NCBI RefSeq assembly: GCF_039544205.1
Contig: NZ_BAABLF010000001.1
Span: forward strand, 1 to 64,000
DNA: 64,000 bases
From: Ferrimonas gelatinilytica
GTDB lineage: Bacteria; Pseudomonadota; Gammaproteobacteria; Enterobacterales; Shewanellaceae
Reading direction: 5' to 3'
Position numbers and translations under genes: made by a program
Shown here: in pieces, positions 41,481-50,770 of the stretch
Layout: the number at the start of each line of letters is the position of its first letter
Position numbering within the stretch: the stretch's first letter is position 1
The notes under the pieces: generated by a model
What the model was told of the DNA's origin: nothing
Seen by the model: the letters and a program-made list of their open reading frames with translations, nothing else
Databases searched by the model: none

Positions 41481-42422
41481 TCAAAAGTCGTAACGCAAAC
41501 CGACCGCCAGCACACTGTCATCGTCCTGCACGTCGTAGCTGGTGCCGGTGTAGTAAGCGTTCACCCGCAACGGCTTGGAAAGCTTGTGCTCCACCCCAAC
41601 GGAGTAGACACTCCCCGCATCGGCGAACTTATTGCTGCCATCGGCGTCCTGGAACTGCCCCTTCACCTTGGTTTTCCCGAAGCTGTAGGCGGCGGATACC
41701 ATGAAACCATCGAAGGACTCGGCGCCGTTGATCGCCTCCTGATCGTTGTACATCGCCCCGAGCTCGACCCCGGCAATCTGGCCGCCCACGGTCACCCGGC
41801 TCACATCGTAGCCCTGAACCTTGCTGTCGTAGGCCAGGGCGACGTAGTAGGGCTGCTTCTTGTAATCGGCATCGCCGATCATCGCGGCGATGGAAACGCC
41901 ACTTTCGTCCTCCTGTTTGCTGTCCGCTTCGGCCACGTAGGTCACCTCCAGCGCCAGGAGGCCCGCCAGGGTCGGCGTCATGTAGGAGACCTGCTGAGCG
42001 ACCCGGTTTTCACCGCGAAAGAGTGCGTTGATATCCCCTTCGTAGTCGCTGAACTGGTCCACCTTACCCTGGGAGCGTTTCAGGGCCGTATCGCGGCGAC
42101 CCAGGGTCGCCAAACCAAAGCCCCCTTTGAGACCGACAAACTGGTTACGGTTGGAAAACACGTCACCTTCGACCACATTCACGCCCCACTCGGCCTGGAA
42201 GATCGCCTCCAGGTTGTCGCTCAGGGCGTGGCCCCCCTTGACCCCGAAACGGGAGGAGTGGGAAGTGATACGGGTGGTGCTTTCACTCTCATCGCCCCCC
42301 AGTTCCGCGGCCTGCAGCGTCAGGTTGAGGCGGCCATAAACGGACAACTCGTCGGCAGAAACGGTGCCAGGAATAAAGGCAGCGGCCACTGCAGTAGCCA
42401 GCAGAGTACGGGTGATAGACAT
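41481..42422 (-). CDS. Outer membrane porin
   Basis: A 313-residue general porin of the OmpU/Porin_4 type. It has a signal peptide (ends PGTVSA), the opening strand ELSVYGRLNLTLQ, the loop-3 region FVGLKGGFGLATLGRRDT, and a terminal Phe (LAVGLRYDF) needed for assembly by BAM. AAGGAA precedes the ATG. It lies upstream of phoB on the same strand but is separated by a terminator. The position next to pho genes suggests phosphate control, but I see only half-sites of a Pho box upstream. Confidence 0.92.
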   Translation of the reverse strand: MSITRTLLATAVAAAFIPGTVSADELSVYGRLNLTLQAAELGGDESESTTRITSHSSRFGVKGGHALSDNLEAIFQAEWGVNVVEGDVFSNRNQFVGLKGGFGLATLGRRDTALKRSQGKVDQFSDYEGDINALFRGENRVAQQVSYMTPTLAGLLALEVTYVAEADSKQEDESGVSIAAMIGDADYKKQPYYVALAYDSKVQGYDVSRVTVGGQIAGVELGAMYNDQEAINGAESFDGFMVSAAYSFGKTKVKGQFQDADGSNKFADAGSVYSVGVEHKLSKPLRVNAYYTGTSYDVQDDDSVLAVGLRYDF

Positions 42423-42692
42423 GATTCAATTCCTTGTTTTGACAGAGACTCCCCGGATTCATCGGGAAGCGATGCGCAGTGTGCGCCCCTTTTATGACAA
42501 TTCCATTTCACCAGGCAGTGACATTTTTATTACATTGTGAAGCTTCGTTCAATTAATACCCGTTTATCCGTTAGTTGCCCCGACCTACCGGAGCAATAAA
42601 GCCCCCTGTTTTTTGCCTCCAGGGACGATTGCGACCCAGGGCGCTTTTCCCTACACTGCCGGGCCATCAAACATTTCTCAGCGGTGACCCCT

Positions 42693-43607
42693 ATGTGGTT
42701 TAAAAACATCCAGCCTTACCGGCTGACCAAGCCCCTCTCCCTGGCCGTGGAGGAGCTCGAGCAGCAGCTGGAGGCGTTAACCTTCACGCCAGCCACCAGC
42801 CAGGAGATCAGCAAGCTGGGTTTCGTGCCAGCATTGGGCCCCAAGGTCGGCCAGGCGCTGGTTCATGAGGCACAGGGCAACCTGCTTATCGCCATCGAGA
42901 AGGAGGAGAAGATGCTCCCCGCTTCGGTGATCCGGGAGGAGTTGGAGGAGCGCGTCGCGCAGCTGGAGAACGACGAAGGCCGCCCCGCCCGAAAGGCGGA
43001 GAAGGAGGCGATGAAAGAGGACATCATCGCCGTGCTGCTGCCCCGCGCCTTCAGCCGCCGCAAACAGGTCCGGGCGCTGATCATGCCCAAACAGCAGTTG
43101 ATCCTGGTGGACAGCGCCAGCGCCAGCAAAGCCGAGGAGTTACTCTCCCTGCTTCGCCAGGCGATCGGCTCTTTGCCGGTGGCCCCCCTGATGCCCAACA
43201 CCCTGCCGGAAGAAGCGATGGCGGAGTGGGTGCGCAGCGGTAAGGTGGGCAACGGCTTCAGCGTCCTGGAGGAAGCGGAACTCAAGAGCCTGGCGGAGAG
43301 CGGCGGCAGCATCAAGGTAAAGGACCTGCCCCTGGACAGCGACGAGGTGCGTGCCTACCTCGATGGTGGCCTGCTGGTCTCCAAGCTGGGCCTGGATTGG
43401 TCCGACAGTGTGAGCTTCGTCCTCAATGCGGACATGTCCCTGAAGCGGATCAAATTCTCCGATGTCGTTCTGGAGCAGAACGAAGAGATCGACAAGGAGG
43501 ACCTGGCCGCACGACTGGATGCGGATCTCTCTCTGATGTGCGGCGAGTTCGCCCGCCTCTGGCCAGCCCTGCTGGAAACCATGGGCGGCATCGACGACAC
43601 CCTGTAA
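42693..43607 (+). CDS. rdgC: Recombination-associated protein RdgC
   Basis: DNA-binding ring protein that limits RecA action, 304 residues, matching the family's usual 303. Conserved parts are MWFKNIQPYRLTKPLSL, EEKMLPASVIREELEER, LLPRAFSRRKQVRALI, and SVSFVLNADMSLKRIKFSDV. I chose the ATG at 42693, which matches homologues; a GTG nine bases earlier is in frame. It stands alone and ends at a bidirectional terminator. Confidence 0.96.
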   Translation: MWFKNIQPYRLTKPLSLAVEELEQQLEALTFTPATSQEISKLGFVPALGPKVGQALVHEAQGNLLIAIEKEEKMLPASVIREELEERVAQLENDEGRPARKAEKEAMKEDIIAVLLPRAFSRRKQVRALIMPKQQLILVDSASASKAEELLSLLRQAIGSLPVAPLMPNTLPEEAMAEWVRSGKVGNGFSVLEEAELKSLAESGGSIKVKDLPLDSDEVRAYLDGGLLVSKLGLDWSDSVSFVLNADMSLKRIKFSDVVLEQNEEIDKEDLAARLDADLSLMCGEFARLWPALLETMGGIDDTL

Positions 43608-43653
43608 CGGTTTCCGAGCACAATAGAGCCCGTCCCATGACAGGCTAAGGTGC

Positions 43654-43683
43654 AAAAAAATGGGCCAGATGGCCCATTTTTTT
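43654..43683. terminator. Bidirectional terminator, rdgC / M61 peptidase
   Basis: AAAAAAATGGGCC and GGCCCATTTTTTT pair perfectly around AGAT, with T seven on each strand. It serves both convergent genes; it overlaps the stop codon of the minus-strand peptidase. Confidence 0.93.
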
Positions 43684-45460
43684 ACTTCCCTGGTTCGCTA
43701 TCGAAGGGCCAGGGGGTGCCTGTCCAGCGGGCAAATGCCGCGCGCTGTGTGGCAGTGGTGCTGGCCAGGGGCGCCAGTGACGGCGCCCCCTTAGGCTGCA
43801 CTCTCCAGGGCAGTTCGCGGGTGATCAACCGTTCCCGGCGAAACAGGGTGACCGTCACACTCTGATCCGGTTCCGGATCGCCCAGACGCGCCGCCCAGTC
43901 ACCGGGCTGCCAGCGCAGTCCTTCGATGGCCACCAGACGATCCCCCGGTGTCAGGCCCGCCTCCCAGGCAGCACTGCCTCGGCGTACGCCGGTGAGCAGG
44001 TCCGCCCCCTCTTCACCCAGCTGCCAGCCAGGATCCCACTCACGGGCCTCTGGCCATACTAGGGAGAGCCCCAACTGCTCCAGCCAGGCATCAATCGGCA
44101 GCAGCAGTGGCGCCTCCACGTTCTGCCGCCACCAGGATTCTGCAGAGCGGCCGGTCAGCAGTTGCATCAGGCGACGCAGGTCCGCTTCCCCGTAACTCTC
44201 TGGCAGCGCATGCTGCCGGTACAGCGCCTGGTGCAACGCCTGCAGGCTGCTGCCCCCCTTTGTCAGCCAAAGATCCAGCGCCCAGGAAGCCATGAACCCT
44301 TCGCTGTAGATGCTGACACTGTGGTTGTTGCCGTAGTCGCCTCCCCGGGCGATCCAGTTATCAAAGCTGGCTTCAGCCACACTCTGCTCGCTGACACCGG
44401 GCCGAGCCATAAAGCGCTGGATACGCTCCGCCAGGCGGCTCAGGAACTCCTCATGGGTCATCACCCCCGCCTGCAGCAGCCAGAAGTTTTCCAAGTAGCT
44501 TGTGCCCCCCTCGGCGAACCAGAGCAGGCGGCTGTAGTTGTCGTTCTGGTAGTCGTAGGGGACCAATCCCCTCGGGCGGTAAGCCTTCACGTTCCAGGTG
44601 TGCACCAGCTCGTGGGCTGCGGTGGACATCAGGCTCAGGTGGTCCTCCCGGCTCGCGAAGCGCCAACGGGGGCGCTGGATCACCGTGGAGTTGCGATACT
44701 CGGTGGCCCCCCGGACACCATCGGTCGCATGGATAATGAACAGGTAGCTTTCAAAGGGATACTCCCGGCCAAAGTAGCGCCCTCCGGTGGCGGCCAACGC
44801 CTTGAGATCCTCGACAATCTTACCTGCATCGTAGTTTCCCTCACCCCAGAACAGCACCCGATAATCGCGACCATCGACGTGAAACTCGAAGTGCTGGTGT
44901 AAGCCGGTTTCGATGGGGCTGTCCACCAGGACGTCATAGTCGGCGGCCTGGAAGCGATGGGCCCCGAGCCGCTTTAGCCCGCTGTCACTGCGCCAGGACT
45001 CTGGCACGCTGAGGGAGACCACCGCCTCGCTGTCTCGCCAGGGCTCGGCGTACATCAGCACCCCGGAGGCGTTCAGGTAGGCGTGGCTGTCGTCGATATG
45101 TCGACTGCGGTCGCCCAGCTCGTTGGCGTGGACCTGGTACTGGATCTTCAGTGCCCCTGGCTCGCTGCGGCTCACCGTCCAGCTGGCCCGGTCGGATTTA
45201 CGCCAGGCCAGGGTCCGCCCCTCGCCATCCTCGGCCTGAAAACGGCGGATCCCGTCCGCCATCGGCAGCAGCTGGTAGCGCCCGGTACGCCAGTTGGGAA
45301 GCTGGAGGACCACCTCACCCGCCGGCGATGTCGGCAACGTCAGGGTGATCCGGGCCAGGTGGTGTTCCGGCTCCGTGATCTCGATGTGGTAGTTCACCTG
45401 TGCCCAGCCGGGCAAACTGCAGATTGCCAGCATCCAAGCCAGCACTCGCCCAAATCTCAT
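43682..45460 (-). CDS. M61-family metallopeptidase with PDZ domain
   Basis: An exported 592-residue glycyl-aminopeptidase-type zinc peptidase. It has a signal peptide (ends LPGWA), an N-terminal beta domain (VNYHIEITEPEHHLARITL), the zinc site H283-E-L-V-H287 in AAHELVHTW and the third ligand E317 in WFAEGGTSY, and a C-terminal PDZ domain (TGVRRGSAAWEAGLTPGDRL) for protein contacts. AAGGAAA precedes the ATG at 45458-45460; a start further upstream would spoil the signal peptide. It is divergent from the TPR gene. Physiological substrates are unknown. Confidence 0.92.
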   Translation of the reverse strand: MRFGRVLAWMLAICSLPGWAQVNYHIEITEPEHHLARITLTLPTSPAGEVVLQLPNWRTGRYQLLPMADGIRRFQAEDGEGRTLAWRKSDRASWTVSRSEPGALKIQYQVHANELGDRSRHIDDSHAYLNASGVLMYAEPWRDSEAVVSLSVPESWRSDSGLKRLGAHRFQAADYDVLVDSPIETGLHQHFEFHVDGRDYRVLFWGEGNYDAGKIVEDLKALAATGGRYFGREYPFESYLFIIHATDGVRGATEYRNSTVIQRPRWRFASREDHLSLMSTAAHELVHTWNVKAYRPRGLVPYDYQNDNYSRLLWFAEGGTSYLENFWLLQAGVMTHEEFLSRLAERIQRFMARPGVSEQSVAEASFDNWIARGGDYGNNHSVSIYSEGFMASWALDLWLTKGGSSLQALHQALYRQHALPESYGEADLRRLMQLLTGRSAESWWRQNVEAPLLLPIDAWLEQLGLSLVWPEAREWDPGWQLGEEGADLLTGVRRGSAAWEAGLTPGDRLVAIEGLRWQPGDWAARLGDPEPDQSVTVTLFRRERLITRELPWRVQPKGAPSLAPLASTTATQRAAFARWTGTPWPFDSEPGK

Positions 45461-45548
45461 AAGTTTCCTTTTCGATACATCGTTGTTAAGCACTTGATGG
45501 ACTGGCAGTATATCAGCCGATAGGGAGAATTTGACTCAAGGAGGCGTC

Positions 45549-47660
45549 ATGAGAGGGTTAGCCGCACTCCTGATGTTGATCGCGTTACCCGGCCTCTGCC
45601 TGGAGCCCGGGCGGTTTGTCGATGTCTGGCAACGACTGCCCGAGGATCCTCAAGGCATACTGCGTGACTTCGCGCAGCCGGCCTCCGACCCCACGCTGGA
45701 GAGTGAGCGCCTGCTGTTGCGTATGCACGCGCAGTGGCAGTTAGACAAAGACTATGATGCCCTGCCCGAGCAGTTTGCCAGGCTTAAGCAGCGGGATCTC
45801 ACCCCCGTTCAACGGGGACGGCTGCTGCTGGCTGAGGGCAACTACCTCGGTGCCGTTAATAGCCAGTACGATACCGCCCTGACCCTGTTTGACAGTGCCA
45901 ACCTGCTTCTGCTGGGTATGGTGGAGCCGGAGGCGCTTCGCCTGCATACCGAAGTGTTGGCCACCCAGGGCTCCCTGCTGGCTTACCTGCGCCGGAACGA
46001 TGAGGCCATCGAGGTACTGAAGCAGGCCCAAAAGAAAGCGCTGCTGGCTAACGACCGACGCCAGCTCGCCCTGATCAAGCGCGATTTGGGTCGGGCTTAC
46101 CGTTTCCTCGAAGAACTGGATCCCGCCATGTCCGAGTTTCAAGCCGCCCTGGCCCTGGCCGATGCGGTACCGGCCCCCGACTTCCCTGTCAAGATGACCA
46201 TCGAGATCGCCAGGGTATTCAAGGCCCTGGGGCAACATGATGCCGCCATCTCGACCGCTAACAGCGCCGCCCAGGAGGCGGAGCGGATCGGCAAACCGTA
46301 CCAGTTGGCACTGGCGCTGTCGGAGCTGGGATACAACTACGAAGCGCTGGAGAACATCTCCCGCGCCCTGCACTACCACATGCTGGCGCTGGACCAACTG
46401 CAGCAACTGGACTCCACCATCGGGGTGGCCCGCACCCGGCTCGATATCGCCCGGACCTACATCGATGCCGAGCAAACCGACAAAGCCCGGGTGCACCTTG
46501 AACGGGCCACCTCGGTGTTTGAGCAACGCCAGCACCAACGCTACCTGTTCCAGGCTCACTACCAGCAAGCCCGCCTCCAACTGGCCCAGGGTAACGCGGC
46601 CCAGGCACTGTCAGTGGCCACCCCCCTGCTGGCGCAGATCGATGAACGAACCTCGGCCAACGCCCATCGGGACCTGCTACTGCTGCTGGCCGAAGCCAAT
46701 CACCAGAATGGGACCCACGAGCAGGGTTGGCACCAGCTGCGCAAAGCGTTCGAGATTCAGGCCGAGAGCCCCGGGAAAAAACGCACCGCCAGTGATGCCA
46801 ATGCGCTTCAACTGCGTCAGCAATTGGCCCAGCAGGGCCAGCGCCAGCGCCAACTGGAGGCGGAACTGTCACGATACCGTCAAACCCGCGTCGCGGGCCT
46901 GACGACCATCCTCTGCCTGCTGGTTATCCTGGGCCTGGTGTTGCACCGGCAACGCCGCCTTACCAGCCGATACTGGCGCGCCGCTGCGGCCGCCACCGAA
47001 GACCCTGTCACCGGGCTGAACAACCGCACCGGCCTGATCACCGCCCTCGCCAACCAATCCCCCGCTACCCTGGTGCTGCTGCGATTCGGCTCCCTGCCAG
47101 ATTGTGAGTTGACCCTGGGCCAGCGGGCACACCAGCAGGCCAGGCGCACCCTGAGCCAGCAGCTGGCTAATCTGGCGGGGGTGAGCCACCTGGCAGAGAT
47201 CGCCCCGGGGCTGTTCGCACTGCAGCTGGATCCTAAGTGCCCGCTGGAACCCTGGTTTGAGCGCTTGATCGACGAAGCCCGGGGCTGGCCCACCCTCACC
47301 CGCTTCCTGCATCAGCCGATCACCCTGGGCGCCCTGCCCCACCCCTTCCAGCCCGGCGTGATGTTCCAGTTGTCTCCCCACGCGACCCTGGAACTGGCTC
47401 AGATGGCGTTGCAATCGGCCACCCTGACCGCAAAACAGTGCGAGCAGTCCCTCTATGTCCAGCTCAAGCCCCTGGCGCTCAATGCCCCCATGCTCAACCC
47501 AGACCATCTCTATGCCAGCGCCGCCAAGTGTATCCACAGTGGGGTCATCCGTTGCCAGAGTAACTATCAGGGGGAGTTGGAGATGGCACAGGAGACCTTG
47601 CCCGAAGCGGGGCAAAGCGCCACCCACCCAACGCGCCGTGACCCGGTGGAAGCGACCTGA
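45549..47660 (+). CDS. Exported TPR protein with membrane helix and degenerate GGDEF domain
   Basis: A 703-residue protein. A signal peptide or N-terminal anchor (GLAALLMLIALPGLCL) leads into about 380 residues of TPR-like helices in the periplasm, a coiled coil (LRQQLAQQGQRQRQLEAELS), one membrane helix (VAGLTTILCLLVILGLVL near 460) and a cytosolic C-terminal domain. That domain opens with DPVTGLNNRTGLITAL, which matches the start of GGDEF domains (DxLTGLxNR), but the GGDEF site reads EIAPGLFAL, so cyclase activity is not expected. AAGGAGG precedes the ATG by four bases. It may be a sensor that lost catalysis. Divergent from the M61 peptidase. Confidence 0.8.
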   Translation: MRGLAALLMLIALPGLCLEPGRFVDVWQRLPEDPQGILRDFAQPASDPTLESERLLLRMHAQWQLDKDYDALPEQFARLKQRDLTPVQRGRLLLAEGNYLGAVNSQYDTALTLFDSANLLLLGMVEPEALRLHTEVLATQGSLLAYLRRNDEAIEVLKQAQKKALLANDRRQLALIKRDLGRAYRFLEELDPAMSEFQAALALADAVPAPDFPVKMTIEIARVFKALGQHDAAISTANSAAQEAERIGKPYQLALALSELGYNYEALENISRALHYHMLALDQLQQLDSTIGVARTRLDIARTYIDAEQTDKARVHLERATSVFEQRQHQRYLFQAHYQQARLQLAQGNAAQALSVATPLLAQIDERTSANAHRDLLLLLAEANHQNGTHEQGWHQLRKAFEIQAESPGKKRTASDANALQLRQQLAQQGQRQRQLEAELSRYRQTRVAGLTTILCLLVILGLVLHRQRRLTSRYWRAAAAATEDPVTGLNNRTGLITALANQSPATLVLLRFGSLPDCELTLGQRAHQQARRTLSQQLANLAGVSHLAEIAPGLFALQLDPKCPLEPWFERLIDEARGWPTLTRFLHQPITLGALPHPFQPGVMFQLSPHATLELAQMALQSATLTAKQCEQSLYVQLKPLALNAPMLNPDHLYASAAKCIHSGVIRCQSNYQGELEMAQETLPEAGQSATHPTRRDPVEAT

Positions 47661-47776
47661 GTCGGCAGCGACACCCGCCCGGTTAAGCGACATGGCTCGA
47701 CTGCTATGATTGCCTTGCAGGGAAGTTTCGTCAGGGAAGCGGTGTGACCGCTTGAACTGCCCCTCGACGGCTCGGT

Positions 47777-47821
47777 GGCACCCCCTGTGGTGCCCCGCTC
47801 CAAAGACAGGGTCTCTGACCC
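47777..47821 (+). other. Two hairpins in the ppnN leader
   Basis: GGCACC-CCCTGT-GGTGCC (47777-47794) and GGGTC-TCT-GACCC (47809-47821) lie in tandem 30-75 bases ahead of the ppnN start. Neither is followed by a T run, so they are not simple terminators; a structured leader is possible. Confidence 0.35.
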
Positions 47822-47851
47822 GCGTTGGCGTTAGGCACGAAAGGAGGCCAA

Positions 47852-49210
47852 ATGCAGATCCAGGTGCGTCCCCGGGGCAGCCTTGACCAGCTCTCCCAGC
47901 TCGAAGTGGAGCGGCTGCGACAAAATGCCGCCTCGGATCTCTACCAGCTCTATCGGAACTGCTCCCTGGCGGTATTGGCCGCGGGGATCCAGAGCGATGA
48001 CAGCGAGGCCCTGCTGCAGCGCTACGCTGACTTCGAGATCCGCGTGTTGCGTCGTGAGCGGGGCGTCATGCTGGAGTTGACCAACCCGCCGCAGGAGGCG
48101 CTGGTGGACGGGAAGTTGATGCGCAGCATCCAGGAGCACCTGTTCTCCGTGCTGCGCGACATTCTCTACATCAATGACCGTTTCGAAAGCCTGGTCCACA
48201 TCAACCTGACCAACGCCAAGCACATCACCAACGTGGTGTTCGAGATCTTGCGCAACGCCAAGGCGCTCACCACCGGCGGGAAAACCAACATGGTGGTGTG
48301 CTGGGGCGGCCACAGCATTACCGAACCCGAGTACCTCTACACCCGTGAGGTGGGGTTTCAGCTGGGCCTGCGGGATCTGAACATCTGCACCGGCTGCGGC
48401 CCCGGCGCGATGGAGGGACCGATGAAAGGCGCGGCCATCGCCCACGCCAAGCAGCGTAACAAGGACGGTCGTTTCCTGGGCCTGACCGAACCCTCCATCA
48501 TCGCCGCAGAGCCTCCTAACCAGATCGTCAACGAACTGGTGATCCTGCCGGACATCGAAAAACGGCTGGAGGGGTTCGTTCGCCTGGCCCACGGCATCGT
48601 GATCTTCCCCGGTGGGGTGGGTACCGCCGAGGAGCTGCTCTACCTACTGGGTATCCTGCTGCACAGGGAGAATGCCGCCGAACCCATGCCCGTGGTACTC
48701 ACCGGCCCAAAGGAGAGCCGCGGCTATTTCGATGAGATCAACGAGTTTATCGGGGCCACCCTAGGCCCCCGGGCGCAGTCCCGCTACCACATCATCATCG
48801 ACGATGCGGTGGCGGTGGCCCGCTGCCTCAAGCAGCACACCACCAACGTCAAGGCGTTCCGGTTACAAACCGATGACTCCTTTGCCTACAACTGGCGGCT
48901 GCAGATAGAGCCGGAGTTTCAGCTCCCATTTGTCCCCAACCACCAAACCATGGCCAACCTCGCCCTCCACGCCGACCAGGAGCCGGCCCAGCTTGCCAGC
49001 AGCCTGCGCAAGGCGTTTTCCGGCATCGTCGCCGGCAACGTCAAGGCCAGCGGGATCCGTGCGGTCCAGACCCAGGGCCCCTTCAAACTCACCGGCGATC
49101 CCAACCTGATGCGTCGCATGGACAACCTGCTCAAGGCCTTTATCGACCAGGGCCGGATGAAGCTGCCGGGCACCACCTACCACCCCTGTTACGAGATCCA
49201 GACCGGATGA
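47852..49210 (+). CDS. ppnN: Nucleotide 5'-monophosphate nucleosidase PpnN
   Basis: Cleaves nucleoside monophosphates to base and ribose 5-phosphate; the E. coli enzyme (YgdH) is stimulated by (p)ppGpp. The 452-residue protein has the LOG/lysine-decarboxylase-like core with CTGCGPGAMEGPMKGA and the active-site VIFPGGVGTAEELLYLLG, flanked by the N-terminal PpnN domain and C-terminal DUF3412-type domain. AAAGGAGG precedes the ATG at 47852. Its TGA overlaps the xni ATG, as in other gammaproteobacteria. Confidence 0.95.
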   Translation: MQIQVRPRGSLDQLSQLEVERLRQNAASDLYQLYRNCSLAVLAAGIQSDDSEALLQRYADFEIRVLRRERGVMLELTNPPQEALVDGKLMRSIQEHLFSVLRDILYINDRFESLVHINLTNAKHITNVVFEILRNAKALTTGGKTNMVVCWGGHSITEPEYLYTREVGFQLGLRDLNICTGCGPGAMEGPMKGAAIAHAKQRNKDGRFLGLTEPSIIAAEPPNQIVNELVILPDIEKRLEGFVRLAHGIVIFPGGVGTAEELLYLLGILLHRENAAEPMPVVLTGPKESRGYFDEINEFIGATLGPRAQSRYHIIIDDAVAVARCLKQHTTNVKAFRLQTDDSFAYNWRLQIEPEFQLPFVPNHQTMANLALHADQEPAQLASSLRKAFSGIVAGNVKASGIRAVQTQGPFKLTGDPNLMRRMDNLLKAFIDQGRMKLPGTTYHPCYEIQTG

Positions 49211-49971
49211 CCGTCCACCTCCTCCTTATTGACGCCCTGAACCTGATCCGCCGTATCCACGCCACCGCGCAGGATAACCCCGAAGCGCTCCAGGAGCGCT
49301 GCCTTGCTGCGGTTAACAAGGCCCTGCGCCAGCACCGCCCCAGCCACGCCATCCTGGTTTGGGATGGGGGGCACCAAAACAGCTGGCGCAAAGAGCTGTA
49401 TCCGGACTACAAGGCCCACCGAAAGCCGATGCCGGAAGACCTGGCGGCCCAGTTACCCACCCTAAAGCAGCAGCTGAATGCTCTCGGTGTTGGCTCGGTT
49501 GAACTGCCGGATATCGAGGCAGATGATCTTATCGCCACCATCGCGGTCAAGGTGGTCAACCACGACGGCCAGGTGCTGATCCTCTCCACCGACCAGGGGT
49601 TTGGCCAGCTGCTGCGACCGGGGATCCGGCAGTGGGACCACTTCGAGGGGCACCCTATCGACGCCGACCGGCTGCAGCAGAAGCTTGGGGTCCGGCCGGA
49701 GCAGCTGCTGGAGTTCTGGGCATTGGCCGGCGACAGCGGCAATGGGATCCCCGGTGTCCCCGGTATCGGAAAAAAAACCGCACAAACCCTGCTGGCCGAA
49801 CACGGCTCGCTGGCCAACATCTTCAGCGAGGGCGCCGTTGTGGGCAAACTGGGGGAGCGGCTCGCCAACCACAAGGCACAAGCCCGCCTCAGTTACGCCC
49901 TGGTGCGACTTCGACAAGACCTGACACTGAATCTCAACCTGGCTCAATTTCGACTCAAGGAGAACCTATGA
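49207..49971 (+). CDS. xni: Flap endonuclease Xni (ExoIX)
   Basis: A 254-residue member of the 5'-3' exonuclease/flap endonuclease fold, close to E. coli Xni (YgdG). Visible motifs: LLLIDALNLIRR, YKAHRKPMPEDL, the metal site ELPDIEADDLIAT, LSTDQGFGQLL and the helix-hairpin-helix GIPGVPGIGKKTAQTLL. Xni-type proteins lack some metal ligands of the DNA polymerase I domain and may act only structurally. It overlaps ppnN and the next gene by ATGA at both ends, a tightly coupled operon. Confidence 0.95.
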   Translation: MTVHLLLIDALNLIRRIHATAQDNPEALQERCLAAVNKALRQHRPSHAILVWDGGHQNSWRKELYPDYKAHRKPMPEDLAAQLPTLKQQLNALGVGSVELPDIEADDLIATIAVKVVNHDGQVLILSTDQGFGQLLRPGIRQWDHFEGHPIDADRLQQKLGVRPEQLLEFWALAGDSGNGIPGVPGIGKKTAQTLLAEHGSLANIFSEGAVVGKLGERLANHKAQARLSYALVRLRQDLTLNLNLAQFRLKENL

Positions 49972-50660
49972 CTCAGACTGTACTGATCACCGGCGCCAAC
50001 CGCGGCATCGGCCTCGAATTCACCCGCCAGAGCCTGGACGCAGGCGACCAAGTGATCGCCTGCTGCCGGGCACCGGAGCAGGCCCAGGCACTGGAGGCCC
50101 TGGCCGAACGCTTTCCTCAACAACTGGAGCTGGTAGGGTTGGATCTGGGCCAGCCGCAACAGTTGACGGCACTGCAACGCTACCTGGGGGAGCGCCGGGT
50201 CGATCTGCTGATCAGCAACGCCGGTGTTTACGGGCCCAAGGGACTGGCACTGGGTGAGTATTCCGCCGAGCCCTTTGCCGACATCATGCAGGTTAACGTG
50301 CTCGCCCCGCTGCTGCTGGTCCAGGCGCTGCGGGACAACCTGGCCCCCGGAGCCAAGATCGCCCTGCTGAGCTCGAAGATGGGATCGGTCACGGACAACA
50401 CCAGTGGCGGCGCTTACTTCTACCGAGCCTCCAAGGCGGCCCTCAATGCCATAGGTAAGAGCCTGGCCATCGACCTGGCCGATGCCGGCCACCCCGTGGT
50501 AATGCTGCATCCGGGCTGGGTACAAACCGACATGGGCGGCCCCAACGCCCTGATCGATACCGAGCAATCCGTCTCGGGGATGCGACAGGTGATCGACGGG
50601 CTCACCGAGGCGAGCAGCGGAGGCTTCTTCAGCTTCGATAGCAGCCCTATCGCCTGGTAG
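49968..50660 (+). CDS. Short-chain dehydrogenase/reductase
   Basis: A 230-residue SDR of the classical type. The cofactor motif is TGANRGIG near the N-terminus, NAG is seen in LLISNAGVYGPKG, Ser in IALLSSKMGS, and the catalytic Tyr and Lys in FYRASKAALNAIGK. The acidic residue pattern after strand two (CCRAPEQ) leans to NADP. AAGGAG precedes the ATG, which overlaps the xni stop. The substrate is not evident; it resembles C-factor-like SDRs. Confidence 0.9.
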   Translation: MTQTVLITGANRGIGLEFTRQSLDAGDQVIACCRAPEQAQALEALAERFPQQLELVGLDLGQPQQLTALQRYLGERRVDLLISNAGVYGPKGLALGEYSAEPFADIMQVNVLAPLLLVQALRDNLAPGAKIALLSSKMGSVTDNTSGGAYFYRASKAALNAIGKSLAIDLADAGHPVVMLHPGWVQTDMGGPNALIDTEQSVSGMRQVIDGLTEASSGGFFSFDSSPIAW

Positions 50661-50770
50661 ACGCAGTTTCCAGCAGCATGTACTGCGGTTGCGTCCAGGA
50701 TGGTCGGCAACCGCTGTTTTTTCCCACCAGCCGTTGCGTCACGACAACATCTTGTTAACCTAAGGCTAAG

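Noticed and set aside
42423..42560. Pho box ahead of the porin gene
   Set aside because: TGTCAC and TGTCAT occur, but about 24 bases apart, which does not fit the 11-base period of Pho boxes.
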